64,000 nucleotides of DNA from assembly GCA_017484005.1 (NCBI GenBank), contig JAFUTY010000019.1:1-64000 (forward strand), in the 5' to 3' direction. The DNA comes from Selenomonadaceae bacterium (GTDB lineage: Bacteria > Bacillota > Negativicutes > Selenomonadales > Selenomonadaceae). Below, one piece after another: positions 9,679-18,290 of the stretch (position 1 is its first letter; each line of letters starts with the position of its first letter). The notes beneath the pieces are model-generated. The model had not been told where the DNA came from and searched no databases. It saw nothing but the letters and a program-made list of their open reading frames with translations. Position numbers and translations under genes: made by a program.

Positions 9679-10386
9679 TTGAACATCTCAAAACAACGGC
9701 TGAAAGATTTGCATGAATTGGAAGAGCGTCTCGGCGTGAAATTCAATAACATCGAGCTTTTGAATCTCGCACTGACTCACACTTCATTCGTCAACGAGTC
9801 AAAATCGCAGCTTGAATCGAACGAGCGGCTTGAATTTCTCGGCGATGCAGTTTTGGAATTGGCGACGAGCAATTTTCTATTCAATCGATTTCCAAATATG
9901 CCGGAGGGAGCTCTCACCAAAACTCGAACGAATATTGTCAGAGCGGAATCTTTAGCGGCAGTATCGCGAAAATTGAAACTCGGCGAAATGCTTTTATTGG
10001 GGCATGGCGAGGAAGAATCTGGCGGACGAAGTCGATTATCGAATCTCGAGGATGTTTTCGAGGCAGTTCTCGGCGCGGTGTATCTCGATCAAGGCTGGGA
10101 AATCGCGCGATCGTATGTTTTTCGACACATGAAACAGACGCTCGATGAAGTTCGCGAGGGCGAGGTTGCAAAGGATCATAAATCAGCATTGCAGGAGTTC
10201 ATTCAGCAGACTCCAGGGCGCACGATTGAATATGTTGAGCTCGATTCTTTCGGTCCAGATCATTCGCGATCTTTCGAATTCGCAGTGAAAATTGATGATC
10301 GAATTTATGGACGCGGAATTGGAAAATCGAAGAAGGAAGCGGAACAAATCGCAGCAAAAGAAGCTCTAAAAAAACTTGTGAATTGA
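9679..10386 (+). CDS. rnc: Ribonuclease III
   Basis: Double-strand-specific endoribonuclease of 235 residues that processes rRNA and mRNA. It has the signature NERLEFLGDAVLEL near residue 45, the second metal-site motif EDVFEAVLGAVYLD near 115, and a C-terminal dsRNA-binding domain (about 160-233) ending KKEAEQIAAKEALKKL. I chose TTG 9679, just after the fabF TGA with GAGGG upstream; a TTG at 9646 would overlap fabF by 31 nt. An rnc after fabF/acpP is a common bacterial arrangement. Confidence 0.93.
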   Translation: MNISKQRLKDLHELEERLGVKFNNIELLNLALTHTSFVNESKSQLESNERLEFLGDAVLELATSNFLFNRFPNMPEGALTKTRTNIVRAESLAAVSRKLKLGEMLLLGHGEEESGGRSRLSNLEDVFEAVLGAVYLDQGWEIARSYVFRHMKQTLDEVREGEVAKDHKSALQEFIQQTPGRTIEYVELDSFGPDHSRSFEFAVKIDDRIYGRGIGKSKKEAEQIAAKEALKKLVN

Positions 10387-10403
10387 ATTTCGGAAATAAA
10401 AAA

Positions 10404-10443
10404 GATCCACCGATCATTTGTCGATCGATGGATCTCTTTTTTT
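10404..10443. terminator. Bidirectional terminator between rnc and glutamine synthetase
   Basis: Stem 10404-10415 with 10423-10434, flanked by A and T runs. The one imperfect pair is G-U on the minus strand. It serves the convergent rnc and glnA ends. The stretch AAAAAGATCCACCGATCATT recurs upstream of secA near 18180. Confidence 0.8.
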
Positions 10444-10460
10444 GTTCGGGTTTAAAAATT

Positions 10461-12338
10461 TCAAATCATGTTTTTTGAATAGAGATCATAGAGCATTTTG
10501 AGTTCTGCGATCTTGTCATACATTTCGACCTGCAATTTGCTCGCCGTCTCGAAATCTCCCTCATTGAGTGCCGTGATGATTTGAGTGAAAAGCGATTTGT
10601 TATGAATCGAATCCTTGGCGAGATAGATTCGCAATTCATTGATTTTATTCCACATGTACGAATCTTGATCCGTCGTGATATCTGATTCGATTTGATGCGC
10701 CTTTCGAACGATTTCTCGATTTTCTGGAATGATTCGCGCGATCAATTCAGTTTTCCAGCGAACGAGTGCTCCAGTTTTGAACGCCTCGATAATTTGATCC
10801 CGCAATGCTCCAGTTGAAATTACAGATCGTTTTTCGGAAAATTTGTCGAGATTCTGCATATTTTCCCAGACAGTCGCTGGAGGTTTTCCAAAGAGTCGAT
10901 CGCGTTCCGCCGATGAATAATCCTCGAAGACATCATCTTCAGATCGATACGCGCGATCTTTTTCGAGATAGAATCCCTCTTCGCCCGCAGATTTCGAAAG
11001 TTCCTTGAGCAATTCATCTGTCGAATGATCGATCGTTTTGGAAATTCCATCGAGCACCGCGGAATAACATGCGGCGAGCGCTAAATATGTATTGGTGTAA
11101 GGATTGCAAGCGCGAAGTTCAAATCGAGTTGCCATTGGACTTTCGAGATCGCGAATCAATCCTGCCAAAATTGTTCGATTTCGCGACGGCATCATTGGAT
11201 TGTGCCCGAGCGATGTCACGATGCAGACTGGTGCTTCGAATCCTGGTTTCAATCGATTCAGCGAATCATTTGTTGCCGAGACGAATGGATTGATAACTTC
11301 ATAATTTTTCAGAATTCCCATGATCGCGCCGAATCCGATCGCACTCATAAAATTCTCGCGAGGATTTTTTGCCGCGAAGAGATTATGAATCTTTCCATTT
11401 GAATCGACAGCCGCCATTCCGATGTGAGTATGCTCGCCATTCCCTGCAAGTCCGATCATTGGTTTCGCTTTGAAATTCACATCGAGCCCATTGCTTCTGA
11501 AAACTTCTCGAACGATTGTCCGCACGAAGATTTCATTATCAGCGGCTTGCATTGCATTATCAAATCGCCAGTCAATCTCGAGCTGCTCGCAAACGTGAGT
11601 CAAATTTCCAGATTCATCGATTTGCGCCTTGAGCCCTCCAACCTCTTTATGCCCCATCTCAACTTCGAATCCATATCGGTCAAGCTCGAGAATACATTTT
11701 TCGAGAGCTGTTCGAACCGCACCGTGAGTTCTCTCCCAATACTGTTCCTGCATGACTTGCGACGCAGACAACTCTTCAATCGCAGCTTCCTCGAGCGGAG
11801 TTTTAACCCAGAATTCCAATTCCGTCGCCGATGTGAAAACGATATCGCGAATTTCATTTCCATTGATATCAAGCTCGCTGATATTTGGATGCGATTTGAA
11901 AAGATCTAACAATTTTTCACGAACAAAATCGAGAGTATCTTTCAAAATTGCACGCGAATCGACTCGCTTGCCCTCATGAATCAAAAATGCAGGAATTCTC
12001 AACGTTCCAATTGGAAGATCGTCCTCGAGATTTTCCGCGTTATAATCGACAAACCAATTCACGCTCGGATCAATCGGCATATCAACTTTGGCATTGTTGA
12101 GAGTCGCAATTCCTGGCAAAACGACTGACGAGCCATCTGTTTGAACTGCTCGCCCTGCATAAAAATCGTCGAGATCCTTCAAAAAAAGCCGGATTGGAAT
12201 TTTTTCATCGGTGTCATTGCCGGCGAGATCGATTCCCATCAATGAAACAAATTTGATTTCTGGATGATCGCGGAGCATTTGTTCAATTTTTTCTTTAGGA
12301 GTATTGGCGGGAATTTTGTAGAGTAGATCTGTTTTCAT
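10461..12338 (-). CDS. glnA: Glutamine synthetase, long form
   Basis: Makes glutamine from glutamate, ammonia and ATP. At 625 residues it is much longer than the 440-470 residues of ordinary type I enzymes. The core motifs are present: SATELEFW for the metal-binding Glu region (about residue 170), GLAGNGEHTHIGM for the ATP/metal His region (about 315), and HNPMMPSRNRT (about 380). The last 150 or so residues form a helical extension after the catalytic core. Its ATG overlaps the trpG stop by 4 nt, so it is the last gene of leuA-trpE-trpG-glnA and could feed glutamine to the TrpG amidotransferase. The long clade occurs in clostridia-like bacteria; the adenylylation state cannot be told from sequence. 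Confidence 0.88.
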   Translation of the reverse strand: MKTDLLYKIPANTPKEKIEQMLRDHPEIKFVSLMGIDLAGNDTDEKIPIRLFLKDLDDFYAGRAVQTDGSSVVLPGIATLNNAKVDMPIDPSVNWFVDYNAENLEDDLPIGTLRIPAFLIHEGKRVDSRAILKDTLDFVREKLLDLFKSHPNISELDINGNEIRDIVFTSATELEFWVKTPLEEAAIEELSASQVMQEQYWERTHGAVRTALEKCILELDRYGFEVEMGHKEVGGLKAQIDESGNLTHVCEQLEIDWRFDNAMQAADNEIFVRTIVREVFRSNGLDVNFKAKPMIGLAGNGEHTHIGMAAVDSNGKIHNLFAAKNPRENFMSAIGFGAIMGILKNYEVINPFVSATNDSLNRLKPGFEAPVCIVTSLGHNPMMPSRNRTILAGLIRDLESPMATRFELRACNPYTNTYLALAACYSAVLDGISKTIDHSTDELLKELSKSAGEEGFYLEKDRAYRSEDDVFEDYSSAERDRLFGKPPATVWENMQNLDKFSEKRSVISTGALRDQIIEAFKTGALVRWKTELIARIIPENREIVRKAHQIESDITTDQDSYMWNKINELRIYLAKDSIHNKSLFTQIITALNEGDFETASKLQVEMYDKIAELKMLYDLYSKNMI

Positions 12339-12904
12339 GTTAATTCCTCCAAGAAATTTTGCATGAGAGTCTTGCCGTCTGGAGTCAAAATCGATTCTGG
12401 ATGAAACTGAATTCCTTCGACGTTAAATTCACGATGTTTGATTCCCATGATTGTCCCATCATCGAGTTCCGACGTGATTTCTAATTCAGACGGAAGTGAC
12501 TCGCGATCGATTATAAGTGAATGATATCTGCCGACTTCGAGAGGATTCGGAAGTCCTCGATAAATTCCCTCGCCTCGATGTTTGATCTTCGACGTTTTTC
12601 CATGAACAATTTTTTCCGCCCGAATGATCTTGCCGCCGAAAACTTCACCAATCGCTTGATGTCCGAGACAAATTCCGAGAATTGGAATTCGATCTTTGAA
12701 CTTGCGAATCAAATCTTCAGTCAATCCAGCGTCGCGAGGAATTCCAGGTCCTGGAGAAATGACAATCGCCGAATAATTTTTCGATTCGATTTCATCGAGA
12801 GTCGCGGCATCGTTTCGAATGACTTCAATTTCCGCTTTGAGTTCAGACAGCAGTTGATACACGTTGTAAGTGAAGGAATCGTAATTATCGAAAAGCAGCA
12901 ACAT
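12335..12904 (-). CDS. trpG: Anthranilate/aminodeoxychorismate synthase glutamine amidotransferase
   Basis: Class I glutamine amidotransferase of 189 residues that hands ammonia to TrpE. It opens with MLLLFDNYDSFTYNV. The nucleophile Cys is in GICLGHQAIGE (about residue 80) and the His-Glu pair in GIQFHPESILTPDGK. I chose ATG 12904, which overlaps the end of trpE by 20 nt; the open frame further upstream lies inside trpE. It could also serve PabB for folate, as many TrpG/PabA proteins do. Confidence 0.92.
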   Translation of the reverse strand: MLLLFDNYDSFTYNVYQLLSELKAEIEVIRNDAATLDEIESKNYSAIVISPGPGIPRDAGLTEDLIRKFKDRIPILGICLGHQAIGEVFGGKIIRAEKIVHGKTSKIKHRGEGIYRGLPNPLEVGRYHSLIIDRESLPSELEITSELDDGTIMGIKHREFNVEGIQFHPESILTPDGKTLMQNFLEELT

Positions 12905-14387
12905 CGTTTTCGACCTCCTCCACGACTTCAAACAACGCCTTCGATTTCTGCAGAATTTCCTGATACTCATTGAACGGAATCGAATCCGCGACAATCCCTC
13001 CGCCTGATTGAATGACAGCTGTATCGTCATTCTCGATTCGCATCGTTCGAAGAGTTATGCACATGTCAAGATTGCCGACGAAATCCATATATCCAACCGT
13101 GCCGGCATATGAATTTCGCGCGACAGGTTCAAGCTCGTGAATGATTTCCATTGCTCGAAGTTTTGGCGCACCGCTGACTGTCCCCGCTGGAAATGTTGCC
13201 TTCAAGACATCCATTGGCGACAGATTCGATTTCAATTTTCCTTGAACATGCGAGACAAGATGCATGACATGCGAAAAATATTCAACTGTCGCGAGCTTTG
13301 GAACTTTCACCGAGCCAGCCTCCGCGATTCGCCCGATATCATTCCGCGCCAAATCGACAAGCATCGCATGTTCCGCGCGTTCCTTTTCATCTGCTAAAAG
13401 ATCCTGCGCCAATTCTAGATCTTCTTGATCATTTTTACCGCGCCGACGAGTTCCAGCGATTGGATATGAAAACACCGTTCCATTTGAAACTTTGACGAGC
13501 ATTTCTGGAGACGCGCCGACCAATTTCACACTTCCAAAATTCAAATAGAACATATATGGCGACGGATTGACCTGCCTGAGCCGCCGATAGAAATCGAAAC
13601 TCGGCTTGGTGATTTTTTCTCTGAACTGTCGCGACGGTACAACTTGAAAAATGTCTCCCGCAAAGATGTAATCCTTGGCTTTTTGAATCGCGTCCAAATA
13701 TTCTTGAGGAGCATTTCCAAATTTCTCCAAAAAATTCACTGGAGATTTTCGCGGTGCGATCGATTTTTCCTCGCGAATCAATGGCGCATCGAGCTTTGAT
13801 TTGATCGCCAAAATTTTTTCAACGACTTCATCATAAATCTCCCGCAGATGTCCAAAATCATGAACGTCTGCAAAATATATCAATCGCGCAGAATTTTTCA
13901 GTGAATCGAGCACGACGAGGATTCGACAAATCATGAATTGTCCCAATAGATCTTCATCGCCAAGCTCAACGTTGCGAATTCGATCAAACGTCGCGACAAC
14001 ATCGAAATTGAAATAGCCGATCAATCCTCCGTTGACGAGCGGAAGATTTTTATCCTCGACTGCCGGCTTGAAATTCGCCATGTATTTTTGAATTGTCTCG
14101 ACGGGAGATCCATCGAGCGATTTCATCAGATCTCCCTCTTTGATCATCAATTTATTTTTGAAAACTTGAAGTCTGACGAATGGTTCTGCGCCGAGAAATG
14201 TGTATCGCCCGAATGATTGCTGCGTCGTATCGACCGATTCGAGCATGAATCCCTTGCCTTCGCCGATCAATTTGTAATAAATCGAGACGGGAGTGTCGAG
14301 ATCCGTTGATAATTCCGTTGTGATTCCGATCAGATTCGATTGTGAGGCGAGTTTTTGAAATTCTTCCCACGTTGGTGAGATTTTCAT
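12885..14387 (-). CDS. trpE: Anthranilate synthase component I
   Basis: Chorismate-binding enzyme of 500 residues that makes anthranilate with TrpG, the first step of tryptophan synthesis. The N-terminal LLES-type feedback-binding region appears as GFMLESVDTTQQSFGRYTF. The chorismate core has PSPYMFYL, GASPEML, PIAGTRRRG, DLARNDIGR, FPAGTVSGAPK and QSGGGIVADS. No other trp genes follow; instead the operon continues to glnA. PabB is a less likely reading because the N-terminal region is TrpE-like. Confidence 0.9.
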   Translation of the reverse strand: MKISPTWEEFQKLASQSNLIGITTELSTDLDTPVSIYYKLIGEGKGFMLESVDTTQQSFGRYTFLGAEPFVRLQVFKNKLMIKEGDLMKSLDGSPVETIQKYMANFKPAVEDKNLPLVNGGLIGYFNFDVVATFDRIRNVELGDEDLLGQFMICRILVVLDSLKNSARLIYFADVHDFGHLREIYDEVVEKILAIKSKLDAPLIREEKSIAPRKSPVNFLEKFGNAPQEYLDAIQKAKDYIFAGDIFQVVPSRQFREKITKPSFDFYRRLRQVNPSPYMFYLNFGSVKLVGASPEMLVKVSNGTVFSYPIAGTRRRGKNDQEDLELAQDLLADEKERAEHAMLVDLARNDIGRIAEAGSVKVPKLATVEYFSHVMHLVSHVQGKLKSNLSPMDVLKATFPAGTVSGAPKLRAMEIIHELEPVARNSYAGTVGYMDFVGNLDMCITLRTMRIENDDTAVIQSGGGIVADSIPFNEYQEILQKSKALFEVVEEVENDVAAFR

Positions 14388-14388
14388 A

Positions 14389-16074
14389 TTAAGAACCTGC
14401 TTTCATGCGATTGATAGCTGAAACCAGCGCGAGAATTGAGGCAGTTATAATATCAGTATCCATTCCCGCGCCCCAATAAACTTTTCCGCCGTGTCCAGTG
14501 ATGCTGATATACGCCAAAGCCTTCGATGACTGCCCGATTTCCAATGCATGCTCGCTGTAAGTCAAATCGCGATATTTGATTCCGAGATTCTCCTGCAAAG
14601 CGTTAGAGATCGCATCAAGTCTGCCATTTCCGCGCGCCTCGAAAGTCTGATGTTTGCCCTCGATCTCGAGATCCACTGAACCTGCTCGAGTTCCATCCGG
14701 CTGCTTTTTGAGTAGAAAATCGATCAATTTGTAAGGATTTTCGACATTTATATACTCATCGTGGAAGATTTGATAAATTTCATCCGGCATAAGCTCTTTA
14801 TGCTTCCGATCGGAAACAGATTTGACTCGATAACCGAAATCTTCGCGCATTTTTTTAGGCATATTGATTCCATAACGCTGCTCCATGATGAATCCAACGC
14901 CGCCTTTACCCGATTGGCTGTTGATTCGAATCACATCGGAATCATATTCGCGCCCAACATCTTTCGGATCGATTGGAAGATAAGGCACACTCCACTTGTC
15001 CGGATTCTTTTCATCTTTCCAATGCATACCTTTCGCAATTGCATCTTGATGACTTCCGGAAAATGCAGTAAAAACGAGATTTCCTGCATATGGCTGACGA
15101 TCATGAACTCTCATTCGAGTCACACGCTCATAAATCTCGACAAGTTCGGGCATATTGGTGAAATCGAGCCCTGGATCAACTCCGAGCGCAAACATATTCA
15201 TCGCAATTGTGACGATATCAACATTTCCAGTCCGCTCGCCATTTCCAAACAGCGTTCCCTCGATTCGATCCGCGCCAGCTAAAAGTCCCATCTCGGAATC
15301 TGCAACGCCGCAGCCGCGATCGTTATGTGGATGCAGACTCAAAACGACTTTATCGCGATATTTCAGATGTGAATTGATATACGCGACCTGCATTGCATAA
15401 ATGTGCGGCATCGACATCTCAACCGTCACGGGGATATTAATGATCGCTTTTCGATTTTCAGACAGCGTCGGCTGCCAAACATCGAGCACCGCGTTGCAGA
15501 CTTCCAATGCATATTCCGGCTCAGTTCCTGTGAAACTCTCCGGCGAATATTCAAATCGATAATTCGCTCCAGCCTCGCGAGTCAAATCGAGCAGCAATTT
15601 TGCACCGTCAACCGCGATTTGTTTGATTTCATCCTTCGACATCTTGAAAACCTGCTCGCGTTGAGCCACTGAAGTCGAATTGTAAACATGAACAATCGCA
15701 TTCTTAGCACCTTTCAACGCCTCGAATGTTTTCTTGATAATATGTTCGCGCGCTTGAGTCAATACTTGAACCGTGACATCGTCGGGGATCAAATCATTTT
15801 CGATGAGCCGTCTCAAAAATGCATATTCAGTTTCAGACGCGGCAGGAAATCCAACTTCGATTTCCTTGAATCCAATTTTGACGAGCGTTTTATAGAATTC
15901 GATTTTCTCATCGAGACTCATTGGAATCACGAGAGCCTGATTTCCATCGCGCAAATCCACCGAGCACCACGTCGGTGCGTGATCTGGAAATTCTTTCTTT
16001 GCCCACGACAAATCGATTTCTGGCGGCAGATAATAGCCTTTGGAATATTTTGTATGTGCTTGCATTGTTGTCAT
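14389..16074 (-). CDS. leuA: 2-isopropylmalate synthase (long LeuA type)
   Basis: Condenses acetyl-CoA with 2-oxoisovalerate, the first step of leucine synthesis. It is 561 residues and belongs to the longer actinobacterial-like LeuA type: WCSVDLRDGNQAL near residue 35, EVGFPAAS, SLHPHNDRGCGVADSE with the metal-binding His pair, then the C-terminal allosteric domain from about residue 430. I chose ATG 16074, with GAAGGAGGT just upstream. It leads a minus-strand operon with trpE, trpG and glnA. No T-box leader fits in the roughly 45 bp between promoter and start. Confidence 0.92.
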   Translation of the reverse strand: MTTMQAHTKYSKGYYLPPEIDLSWAKKEFPDHAPTWCSVDLRDGNQALVIPMSLDEKIEFYKTLVKIGFKEIEVGFPAASETEYAFLRRLIENDLIPDDVTVQVLTQAREHIIKKTFEALKGAKNAIVHVYNSTSVAQREQVFKMSKDEIKQIAVDGAKLLLDLTREAGANYRFEYSPESFTGTEPEYALEVCNAVLDVWQPTLSENRKAIINIPVTVEMSMPHIYAMQVAYINSHLKYRDKVVLSLHPHNDRGCGVADSEMGLLAGADRIEGTLFGNGERTGNVDIVTIAMNMFALGVDPGLDFTNMPELVEIYERVTRMRVHDRQPYAGNLVFTAFSGSHQDAIAKGMHWKDEKNPDKWSVPYLPIDPKDVGREYDSDVIRINSQSGKGGVGFIMEQRYGINMPKKMREDFGYRVKSVSDRKHKELMPDEIYQIFHDEYINVENPYKLIDFLLKKQPDGTRAGSVDLEIEGKHQTFEARGNGRLDAISNALQENLGIKYRDLTYSEHALEIGQSSKALAYISITGHGGKVYWGAGMDTDIITASILALVSAINRMKAGS

Positions 16075-16116
16075 GCAAATACCTCCTTCATCAAATTTTG
16101 CGAAAATCGCGCGAGC

Positions 16117-16145
16117 ATTATAAAATATCAATCCCAATTTGAAAA
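16117..16145 (-). promoter_or_regulatory. Promoter of leuA-trpE-trpG-glnA
   Basis: On the minus strand, TTTTCA (16145-16140) and a perfect TATAAT (16122-16117) are 17 bp apart, about 43 bp before the leuA ATG. Confidence 0.65.
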
Positions 16146-16204
16146 ATTTTTTCGATGAATAGCTCAATTGAAATCCAAAAAATTTTTGCAGATTCATAAA
16201 CCGA

Positions 16205-16236
16205 ATAAAAAATAGCAGGCGATTCATCACCTGCTA
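16205..16236 (-). terminator. Terminator after the secreted flavodoxin gene
   Basis: A 10-bp stem (TAGCAGG arms) lies between 16213 and 16236, with the T run on the minus strand at 16205-16211. Its one imperfect pair is G-U on the minus strand. Confidence 0.75.
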
Positions 16237-16241
16237 CTAAT

Positions 16242-16850
16242 TCAATAGCCGATTCGATTCAACCAGCTCGAAATTCTCGATTCAGTTTGCGCGGGATCAT
16301 TGTGAGCGATTGCTCCTCGAATCTCGAATCCCTGCAGCAATTTTGAATCCGGACAAGTTAGAGTGATTGTTTGATCGGTGCTGCTGAGTCCACTTCCGGC
16401 GTGAGTGCAAAATGGAATAATCGTCTTGCCGCTGAAATCATAACTCTCGAGAAATGTATAAACTGGCATCGGAGCATCGCCATACCAAATTGGATAGCCG
16501 ACAAAAATCACATCGTATTGATCAAAATTTTCGACTCGATTCGCAAGTTCTGGACGAGCTTTGATCGCTTTTTCATGACTCGCGACAGTTTTGCATTCTT
16601 CATAACTCGCCGGATAACTTTGAATCGGTTTGATTTCGAACAGATCACCATTGACTTTTTCTGCGATAATCTCTGCAACAATTTGAGTGTTGCCCTTCGA
16701 AACATTTCCAATTGAATATTCCTCGCCGATTCGAGAGAAATACGCGATCAAGATTTTCCCTTGAGCCGATGCAAAATTTTCTCCGAGCGTCAAAAACATT
16801 CCGAGAATCGCGAGCATCGATAGAAATTTTTTCAAAAGAAATTTTTTCAA
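16242..16850 (-). CDS. Exported flavodoxin-like protein
   Basis: Flavodoxin-fold protein of 202 residues with a Sec signal peptide: basic MKKFLLKKF, a hydrophobic run to about residue 22, then an ASAQ cleavage region. The mature part opens with ILIAYFSRIGEEYSIGN, a variant FMN phosphate loop, followed by VFVGYPIWYGDAPMPV and PFCTHAGSGLSST. Such exported flavodoxins are rare outside anaerobic Firmicutes; the role may be a periplasmic electron carrier. It follows the alcohol dehydrogenase by 12 bp and probably shares its transcript. Confidence 0.8.
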   Translation of the reverse strand: MKKFLLKKFLSMLAILGMFLTLGENFASAQGKILIAYFSRIGEEYSIGNVSKGNTQIVAEIIAEKVNGDLFEIKPIQSYPASYEECKTVASHEKAIKARPELANRVENFDQYDVIFVGYPIWYGDAPMPVYTFLESYDFSGKTIIPFCTHAGSGLSSTDQTITLTCPDSKLLQGFEIRGAIAHNDPAQTESRISSWLNRIGY

Positions 16851-16862
16851 ATCGATTCCTCC

Positions 16863-18045
16863 TTATAAACTCGCGCGGAAAATCTCTTCAACATCTTTCG
16901 GTGTGAGTGTGATGAATCCTTTCAATTCTCCGCCAGCACAAGATTTATTCGCCATCGCTGAGAAATTTTTATCATCGATTTTCAAATCGGAAAGTCGATT
17001 TTGCAATCCCAACGTCACGAATAAAAACTCTTTGAATTTTTCAATCGCTGCTCGAGCTCCATCCATTTCTGATAAATTCGGATCAACATTGAAAACATTC
17101 ACACCGAATTTTTTGAACTGCGGTGCGACTTTCTCTGGATCTTTTTTCAAGATGTGTTCCATCCAGCGCGGCGTGATGATTGCCAATCCATGTCCGTGAG
17201 TGATGTCATAAAACGCCGACAATTCATGTTCCATTGCATGACAACTCGGGGCTTGCTTGATTCCCATCGTCAAAAAGCTGTTCAATGCCCACGTCGCTGC
17301 CCACATCAGATTCGCGCGAGCTTCATAATTCGTCGGCTCTTGAATCGCTATCGGTGCAAATTTCACAACGGTCTTGATAACTTCTTCAACCATTCGATCG
17401 ATCATATACATCTTTTCATTTTCATTCGCAAAATATTTCAGATCGATCAAATGCGAAATGATATCTGCACTTCCGCATGCGGTTTGATATTTGCTGACCG
17501 TGAAAGTGTTTGTCGGATCTAGGAATGACACTCTCGGCTGGAGCAATTTATTCACAAGCCCGAGCTTTTCATTCGTTTCGATGTTACTGATAACCGCGCC
17601 AGAATCCATTTCTGATCCTGTCGCCGCGATTGTCAAAACTACACAGACTGGCAGAGCGTTCGTGACTGGAGCTTTCTTCGTGACAAGATCCCAAGAGTCG
17701 CCGTCATAATATCGAGCCGCCGCGATGGCTTTCGAGCAATCGATAATCGAGCCGCCGCCAATCGCAAGAATCACATCGATTTCATTTTCGCGACAGATTT
17801 TTGCTCCCGCGTTGACTGATGTATGTCTCGGATTCGGTTCAACTCCGGAAAGTTCGAAAATTTCCATTCCGACTTTTTGAATTTCCGCAACGATTTTATC
17901 ATAGAGTCCGATTTTTTTTAATCGATCCGCCGCCGTAAACCAATAAAACTTTCGAGCCGAAGGATTTCAATTCATCGCCGAGATGCCCCAATTGATTTTT
18001 TCCAAAATAGATCTTCGTTGTGTTTTGAAAAGTAAAATCATTCAT
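16863..18045 (-). pseudogene. Iron-dependent alcohol/butanol dehydrogenase, frameshifted in an A8 run
   Basis: Family III (Fe-dependent) alcohol dehydrogenase. The first 41 codons run from ATG 18045 (GAGGAGG upstream) through IYFGKNQLGHLGDELK to YGGGSIKK. At the A8 run (T8 at 17912-17919 on the plus strand) the frame breaks; one A fewer would rejoin the second part, open from 17867 to the TAA at 16863, at IGLYDKIVAEIQ. The metal ligands are all in the second part (SADIISH, CHAMEHELSAFYD, ITHGHGLA), as is the NAD motif AIGGGSIIDCSKA. Apart from one base the protein would be intact at 393 residues. It may be a fresh pseudogene, a sequencing error in the homopolymer, or corrected by transcriptional slippage. 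Confidence 0.85.
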
Positions 18046-18094
18046 CGCAAAATCCTCCTCGATTCATTTTCGTTGGGATTTTTATCGTTTGGGA

Positions 18095-18124
18095 ATTATA
18101 AAAATTTTCTAGCGATCAATGCAA
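18095..18124 (-). promoter_or_regulatory. Probable promoter of the alcohol dehydrogenase-flavodoxin genes
   Basis: Minus-strand TTGCAT (18124-18119) and a perfect TATAAT (18100-18095) are 18 bp apart, about 50 bp before the dehydrogenase ATG. Confidence 0.5.
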
Positions 18125-18175
18125 ATCGATTTTCTACATATTCAATAAACTTTTCCTATAGGTTTGAGTTTTGAT

Positions 18176-18215
18176 AAAAAGATCCACCGATCATTTTTTG
18201 GTCGATGGATCTTTT
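18176..18215. terminator. Terminator-like hairpin between divergent adh and secA
   Basis: Stem 18181-18192 with 18200-18211, with short A and T runs. It shares its left arm exactly with the rnc/glnA terminator. It lies between two divergent promoters, where no gene end needs it, so it may insulate them or end a short unseen transcript. Confidence 0.55.
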
Positions 18216-18230
18216 CTATTCCCGCTAAAC

Positions 18231-18259
18231 TTGCAAGCGAAATCGATGTTTGTTAGAAT
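18231..18259 (+). promoter_or_regulatory. Promoter of the secA operon
   Basis: TTGCAA at 18231-18236 and TAGAAT at 18254-18259, exactly 17 bp apart, about 32 bp before the secA start. The same TAGAAT -10 is seen before the asparagine-synthase-like gene. Confidence 0.7.
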
Positions 18260-18290
18260 TCGTCGCGATATTTGCAAGGGAGGTATTGGA

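Noticed and set aside
16075..16205. T-box or leader attenuator before leuA
   Set aside because: The promoter lies about 43 bp before the ATG, leaving no room for a T-box structure.
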